Of a DNA stretch of 64,000 nt, positions 59,549-64,000 are shown in pieces (position 1 is the stretch's first letter; every line of letters starts with the position of its first letter). Location: positions 682,001 to 746,000 of the forward strand of contig CAVWNR010000001.1 in NCBI GenBank assembly GCA_963756525.1, given 5' to 3'. Origin of the DNA: CAVWNR01 sp963756525 (GTDB lineage Bacteria; Actinomycetota; Actinomycetes; Mycobacteriales; Jatrophihabitantaceae). The position numbers were made by a program, and so were the translations under genes. The notes under the pieces were generated by a model. That model worked only from the letters and a program-made list of their open reading frames with translations. It did no database searches and had not been told where the DNA came from.

Positions 59549-59944
59549 ATGAGCGACAATGCGACCGTGCGTAAGCAGTACCACTTGTGGGCCCCCGAGC
59601 GGGGCTTTGACGCCTGGGACGTCGATCGGCTCATCGCCCTGAGCCGGGAGCTGCCCATCGAGCGGGTGGCGGTCGCCTCGATCGGCGAGGTCGACACGGC
59701 TTACTGGTTCGACGGAAGCACGGAACTACCCACGGTGCGCAAGGTCGTCGAGCACTGCAAGCTTATCGGCGAGGTGGACGTGTCCTTCCCGATCATCCTG
59801 GGCCACGACGGGCGCGTCATGGACGGCATGCACCGCATCGCCCGCGCGCTGCTGGAGGGCAGAGAGGAGATCGATGCTGTCCGGTTCACCGCACCGCTCG
59901 AGCCGGACTATCGCGGCTGCCTCCCGCACCAGCTGCCCTACTGA
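59549..59944 (+). CDS. Conserved hypothetical protein (ParB-like nuclease-type motif)
   Basis: A 131-residue protein: RKQYHLWAPERGFDAWDVDR, IERVAVASIGEVDTAYWF and the conserved IILGHDGRVMDGMHRIARAL. The last motif (DGxHRxxAL) resembles the ParB/sulfiredoxin nucleotide-binding fold. A family is recognised by pattern but not its function. The frame is intact despite neighbouring decay. Confidence 0.75.
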   Translation: MSDNATVRKQYHLWAPERGFDAWDVDRLIALSRELPIERVAVASIGEVDTAYWFDGSTELPTVRKVVEHCKLIGEVDVSFPIILGHDGRVMDGMHRIARALLEGREEIDAVRFTAPLEPDYRGCLPHQLPY

Positions 59945-60089
59945 TCCAGCTCGAGGTGGGCAACGCCGTCGGCGCGTCCCGCGGTTTCGCTCAGGAATCG
60001 GCATGCGGCGCGGCGGCAAGTTTATCGCTCAACGCTCTGCAGGCGTACTCCCCGCGGGGTACGGCAAGTGTCGCCCGCTGGGGGACGCG

Positions 60090-60542
60090 ATGCGCATGCG
60101 CACCGCCGACTCTAAAGACATGATCCGGCCACCCGAACGCGTCGAAGCAGCAGATCGGTCATCGTGGCCGCGGTGGCTGGTCTGCCTGGTAGTGCTTGGC
60201 TCGCTGCTCACCGCCACCGGTGCGCTGCTCGCGATCCATCCCAGCGGCGAGCACCTCAACGCGGCCGGGCAGAACTACGCCGACTATTTCCTGACCCGCA
60301 ATCTGGCCATGGCGGCGATGCTCCTGCTGATGCTCGCCCTGCGGGCGCGGCGGGTCCTGGCCGGCCTGATGATCCTCACCGCGCTCGTCCAGACTCTCGA
60401 CGCCATCACCGCATCGGTTACCGGCCGGCTTGGCCTGCTTCCGGTCGATCTCATATTCGCTGCGGCCTTCGTCATCGGCGCCGGGCACCTAGCCGCACGA
60501 CCACTCTGGCGACGCTCCGCCTGGCGACAACCCGACGTGTGA
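60090..60542 (+). CDS. Small integral membrane protein of unknown function
   Basis: A 150-residue protein with about four hydrophobic segments (WLVCLVVLGSLLTATGALL, NLAMAAMLLLMLAL, VLAGLMILTALVQTL and VDLIFAAAFVIGAGHL). ATG 60090 or 60120 may be the start. No family was recognised; it resembles DUF-type four-helix membrane proteins. Confidence 0.6.
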   Translation: MRMRTADSKDMIRPPERVEAADRSSWPRWLVCLVVLGSLLTATGALLAIHPSGEHLNAAGQNYADYFLTRNLAMAAMLLLMLALRARRVLAGLMILTALVQTLDAITASVTGRLGLLPVDLIFAAAFVIGAGHLAARPLWRRSAWRQPDV

Positions 60543-60781
60543 GGCCCGCTCCTCCAGGCCCGGCACCCCGTCGCACTCGCCGATGGTCGACAGGATTCCG
60601 CTTCGATGCTGCAATTGAACTGCCATGCGACTGCTCGCGGTGATCGGCGAGGAGCTCGCCGGCTATGAAGCCGGCGGCGAGTGGTCGGCGTTGTCCGGGT
60701 TGGTCGCGGCGAACGGAGCTGACTCGCTCGAGGTACATGTGCTGGCGCTGATCAGCCCGAACAAGCAGAGGGGCGCGGATC
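60543..60781. other. Gap with a possible short gene
   Basis: About 240 bases. A frame from ATG 60625 reads MRLLAVIGEELAGYEAGGEW then LSGLVAANGADSLEVHVLAL and runs into unrelated sequence. It may be a remnant, but no family was recognised. Confidence 0.3.
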
Positions 60782-60900
60782 CTGAGCCCTCCCGCCGACT
60801 ACTCGTACGGCGAACGGCAGTATTCAGTCGAGGACGTGGCCGGCCACCACTGGACGTTTACACAAGCACTCGCCGACCTCGCCCCCGAAGACTGGGCGGA
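60782..60900 (+). pseudogene. C-terminal fragment of a VOC-family protein
   Basis: The frame reads LSPPADYSYGERQYSVEDVA, GHHWTFTQALADLAPEDW. This matches the C-terminal strand and tail common in VOC proteins (GERQYxVEDxxGHxWTF). No N-terminal part is present, so it is a remnant. It abuts the transposase remains. Confidence 0.65.
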
Positions 60901-60912
60901 ACGTCGATGGCC

Positions 60913-61161
60913 TCAGCGAGCGATCACCCGGCGCAGTAGCGACATCACCATCTGCTCGAGGTCGGCGCCGATAGCCGCGTCTGTCAGCGATCCGCTACCG
61001 GTGGGCTGCGAGACCTCGCTGGAGTTCGTTGCTGGTCGCGGGCCAGCGCAGGACGCCGTCCTGCGCGGTGCGGCGTTGACGAACGCGTCCCAGCCGATTT
61101 TGTGCGCGAGTTGGAACCGTCCAGGCTCGTTCCCGCGGAGCCATCTCGCCCAGCGGTTCAT
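60913..61161 (-). pseudogene. Possible N-terminal fragment of a TniB/TnsC-like transposition ATPase
   Basis: An ATG at 61161 overlaps the transposase stop (ATGA). It begins NRWARWLRGNEPGRF, HKIGWDAFVNAAP and then loses similarity to anything known, ending at 60913. The position fits the usual transposase-then-ATPase pair of Mu/Tn7-type elements. No P-loop is left. This is inference from position and a short motif. Confidence 0.3.
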
Positions 61162-62970
61162 TCCGGGAACATCTCCAACCCGTCGTGGTCGGGGTGGGTG
61201 GCGTAGTAACGGGCGAACACGTCGTCGATGTCGTCCCTCAGATCCGGCGGCTGGGCTGCGTCGGGTGAGTAGATCGACCACGCCCGGCAACGCCGCGATG
61301 CCGCGGTCGTCCGGCGCGTCCGTGTTGTCGGCGGCGGCGTTGTCGGCGTCGGCGGCGCGTTGGGTGCTCAGCCGCAGCGCCAGGTTGCGTTCCCGGCGGG
61401 TGGCGACCGCGCCGTGGGACCAGTCGGCGAGCAGGTCGGCGACGGCCTGCCGCGGGTCGACGTGCCGGTTCGTCCTCGCGCCAAGCGCGCGGACGTAGTG
61501 GGCGGCGTCGGCGGAGAACGAGGCGTCGATGCTGGCGGAATGTTCCCACTCCAGCCGGTGCCAGACGCTGGTGGCGGGGTCACGGAAGAACACCGCCCGC
61601 ACGTCGTCGCGGTCGACCAGGAACGGCCACTTGCCCGGGTGCGCGCCGGCATACGGGGAACGGGTGTTGCGGTAGTCGTTCAGACCGGGCCCGTCGTAGC
61701 GTTTCGCGGATGAGCTGCTCCAGTTCGCTCACGTAGTAGAACGCCTGGCCCTCGACCCGCTGTCCACGCGCGGCGACGTCGGGGCCCTTGTAGCCGGGCA
61801 GCTGTTCCAGCAGCGACTGGCGCAGGGTGCGGAAGAACTGTTCCAACGCAGGCTTGTCGGTCGGCTTGTCCGGGATCGCCGGCTGGATGGAGATGCCCAG
61901 CCGCGCGCACACGCCGCGGGTGTGCTCGGACAGGTAGATCTTGCCGTGATCAATCACGATGGTGTCGGGCAGCACCGCGCCGGGATCGCCGAGCACGATC
62001 CCGTCCGGCAGCCCGGCGTACGGGCCGGCCGGTGACCCGGCGGCCCAGCCCACCTCTGGGGTGTGACGGTCTGGTACAGCACCGAGGCGACATCGGGGGA
62101 GCGGGCCGCGAGCGGTCGTAGCCGCAGCCCGGTGATGCACCGATCGAACAGGTCCATCCCGACGGTCACTTCGGTGTTCACCCAGCGCAACGCGACCGGC
62201 TCCATCGCGAACACGTCGAGCCGATAGGAGTCCAGCAGCACGTACTGGCCCGGACGGTCCGCGCGTAACCGGCCCAGCACGCCGGTGGGCCGGTTGGCCA
62301 CCGAGCGGCGCTGTTTCGCCGGCCCGAACATATACCGGCCCCGGGCCAGCTCGTCCAGACGCCGGTAGGCGACCGCGGGGGAGGGCGGCATGCCGTCCGG
62401 CACCACCCGGCCGAACTCGGCGTTGGCGCGGCGGATCACCGCCTGCTTTGTCGGGGTGCTGGCGGTGGTGTAGGAAGCGAGGACCTGCAGACAGGCGCTG
62501 TCCCAGCGCGGGTCGACCGTGCGGCGAACCTGCTGCAGCATCCGGGTGTCGACCAGCCCGGCCGGGCCAAGCTGGATCAGGCGGGCCACCTGCCGTTGCA
62601 GCGTGCGGCGGCTCACCCGCAGTTCGGCGGCCAGATCGTCGTAGCGTTGGCCCAGGCTACGGCCGTCATCCGGGCTGGGCTCGAGCAGCCGCCGCAGCCT
62701 TGCCAGCTTCTTGTCCAGCACGTCGCGCTGCTTGGCGGTCAGCCCGGCCACGATCACCGCGGGTATCGACCACAGCCGGTCGTCGGCTACCACGGTGGAC
62801 TCGTCGTCAAGCTCGGTCACGCCGTCCAGCAACGAGGAGAGGGTGACCGTCCGGACGCCTCGAGCCGAACTCAGGCGCACCGCACCGTCGACGAGTTCGA
62901 CCACCTCCCACCCTTGCCCGTCGAGCCACACCCGCCCGCCGACCCGCAGCTCGTATCCGGTTGCGGACAT
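61158..62970 (-). mobile_element. Mu/Tn7-type (DDE, rve) transposase, inactivated
   Basis: The first frame (ATG 62970) has N-terminal DNA-binding helices (RYDDLAAELRVSRRTLQRQV) and the start of the catalytic core (QYVLLDSYRLDVFAMEP). After an extra base near 62066 a second frame continues with the core TIVIDHGKIYLSEHTRGV and DKPALEQFFRTLRQSLLEQL. Near 61700 it jumps to the Mu-type C-terminal barrel (GLNDYRNTRSPYAGAHPGKW, then VRAVFFRDPATSVWHRLEWE), with an apparent loss of about 70 codons. Another shift occurs near 61277 before a stop at 61158. The element cannot be active. Terminal repeats were not found. Confidence 0.75.
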
Positions 62971-63188
62971 CCTGCTCAGGCCACCCGCTGCAGCACCGCG
63001 GCGCCCGACAGCGGACGGGAGAGCTCCACTTCCCAGCGCCGGGACCACAGCAACGACAGCGTCGCCGCGCAACCAGCAGCGGTTACATGCACGAAACACG
63101 GCCGAACCCATGCCGTTAACAGGAGCGACCGAGGCTTGCGCCAGCGCTCACGCGGCGCGTTCGCGACCCGATCCGCGGGGGAGGCCCT
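62971..63188. other. Gap upstream of amt
   Basis: About 220 bases between the transposase start and amt. No gene recognised. It should carry the amt promoter, and perhaps a nitrogen-regulator site, but none was seen clearly. Confidence 0.35.
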
Positions 63189-64000
63189 GTGTCAGCTCAC
63201 CTGGTAATGGCCAGCGAGTACGTCAGGTTCGATCCGAAGTCGCTCAACTCGGGCGACACGGCGTGGCTGCTGGCCTCCTCGGCGCTGGTGTTGCTGATGA
63301 CACCGGCGCTGGCGTTCTTCTACGGCGGCATGGTCCGGATCAAGCACGTGCTTGCCATGCTGATGCAGAACTTCGCCGCGATCGCGATCGTCAGCATCAC
63401 CTGGGTTCTGGTCGGGTTCTCCTGGGCATTTGGCGGGAGCGGACCGCTGATCGGCGACTTCCACTACCTCGGCCTGCAGCACATCCGCGACGTCGTGCCG
63501 GCACTCGGCTCGGCGCAGACGGTGCCGACGGTGGCGTTCGTCGCGTTCCAGCTGACATTCGCGATCATCACGCCGGCGCTGATCACCGGCGGGGCCGCGG
63601 ACCGGTGGAAGTTCGGCGCATTCGTTGCGTTCGTGTCCGTGTGGTCGGTGATCGTGTACGCGCCGGTCGCACACTGGGTCTTCGACGCGGACGGGTGGGC
63701 CGCCAAACTCGGCTCGGAGGACTTCGCCGGCGGGACGGTGGTGCACATCAACGCCGGCGCCGCGGCGCTTGCGATCGCCCTCGTGCTGGGCAAGCGCAAG
63801 GGGTGGCCGCGGGAGAACATGCGCGGGCACAACATCCCGTTCGTGATGCTCGGCGCGGGACTGCTCTGGTTCGGCTGGTTCGGCTTCAACGCCGGCTCGG
63901 CGCTGAGCGCCGGCGACCTGGCGTCGTTCGCGTTCGTCAACACGAACACGGCCACGGCGGCAGCGCTGATCGGCTGGATCGTCGTGGAAAAGCTGCGCTA
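63189..64000 (+). CDS. amt: Ammonium transporter, 5' part
   Basis: An Amt/MEP channel cut by the window end (270 codons visible). Seen: SGDTAWLLASSALVLLMTPA, LAFFYGGMVRIKHVLAML, then TFAIITPALITGGAADRWKF and GGTVVHINAGAAALAIALVL with the pore-lining His. Several transmembrane helices are clear. GTG 63189 was chosen because GGGGGAGG lies four bases upstream; ATG 63207 is an alternative. Downstream one would expect glnK, not visible here. Confidence 0.93.
   Translation, partial: MSAHLVMASEYVRFDPKSLNSGDTAWLLASSALVLLMTPALAFFYGGMVRIKHVLAMLMQNFAAIAIVSITWVLVGFSWAFGGSGPLIGDFHYLGLQHIRDVVPALGSAQTVPTVAFVAFQLTFAIITPALITGGAADRWKFGAFVAFVSVWSVIVYAPVAHWVFDADGWAAKLGSEDFAGGTVVHINAGAAALAIALVLGKRKGWPRENMRGHNIPFVMLGAGLLWFGWFGFNAGSALSAGDLASFAFVNTNTATAAALIGWIVVEKLR

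Overview
The window is very GC-rich chromosomal DNA with dense short-spaced genes, many GTG starts and Shine-Dalgarno sequences of the AGGAGG type. Gene content and order point to an actinobacterium. The block leuCD/iclR, hupB, mutT1, ppk, fbiD, gpsA, ddl, thiL, a DhaL-domain (DAK) protein, recG, rsmD, coaD, a DivIVA-like gene, DUF177, rnc, mutM, smc, ftsY is the arrangement known, in mirror order, from Mycobacterium tuberculosis (roughly Rv2920c-Rv2989). F420 (fbiD) and a mycothiol-type maleylpyruvate isomerase relative fit the phylum. A genus cannot be fixed from sequence alone; a non-mycobacterial soil lineage is my inference. No rRNA, tRNA or CRISPR array was recognised.

Region 1 (1-5.5 kb): end of an acyl-CoA synthetase gene, an aldehyde dehydrogenase, and the leucine genes leuC-leuD divergent from an IclR regulator. 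Region 2 (5.5-7.9 kb): a decayed methyltransferase and the first copy of a DUF222/HNH-nuclease repeat with a LexA-type SOS box. Region 3 (7.9-21 kb): HU-like hupB with a Lys/Ala tail, a CoA ligase, mutT1, ppk, fbiD, then plsC-gpsA and an inserted, translationally coupled glycosyltransferase / PIG-L deacetylase / flippase-like cassette next to a PAP2 phosphatase, then ddl.

Region 4 (21-42.8 kb): the information-processing and envelope core: DUF3515, an Lrp ligand domain, thiL, rpmB, DhaL protein, recG, rsmD, coaD, a frameshifted DivIVA-like gene, DUF177-rpmF-rnc-mutM, smc, two tandem L,D-transpeptidase lipoproteins, ftsY, then the threonine-degradation pair tdh-kbl and a short-chain dehydrogenase. 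Region 5 (42.8-47.5 kb): pepN, a TetR regulator coupled to a maleylpyruvate-isomerase-family protein, and a small P-loop kinase.

Region 6 (47.5-63.1 kb) is accessory and decaying. It holds remnants of ureG and ureD, a CGNR zinc-finger remnant, the second DUF222/HNH copy (about 44 kb from the first, same strand, again with an SOS box), several methyltransferases, acetyltransferases, a frameshifted glycosyltransferase, VOC fragments and a Mu/Tn7-type transposase with frameshifts and an apparent internal deletion. Region 7 (63.2-64 kb) is the start of an ammonium transporter cut by the window edge.

The most notable observations are the paired SOS-controlled nuclease repeats that flank an essential core, the GPI-like glycosyltransferase/deacetylase/flippase cassette, short tandem repeats that contain start and stop codons of core genes, and a cluster of single-base frameshifts. 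None of these proves a new system.
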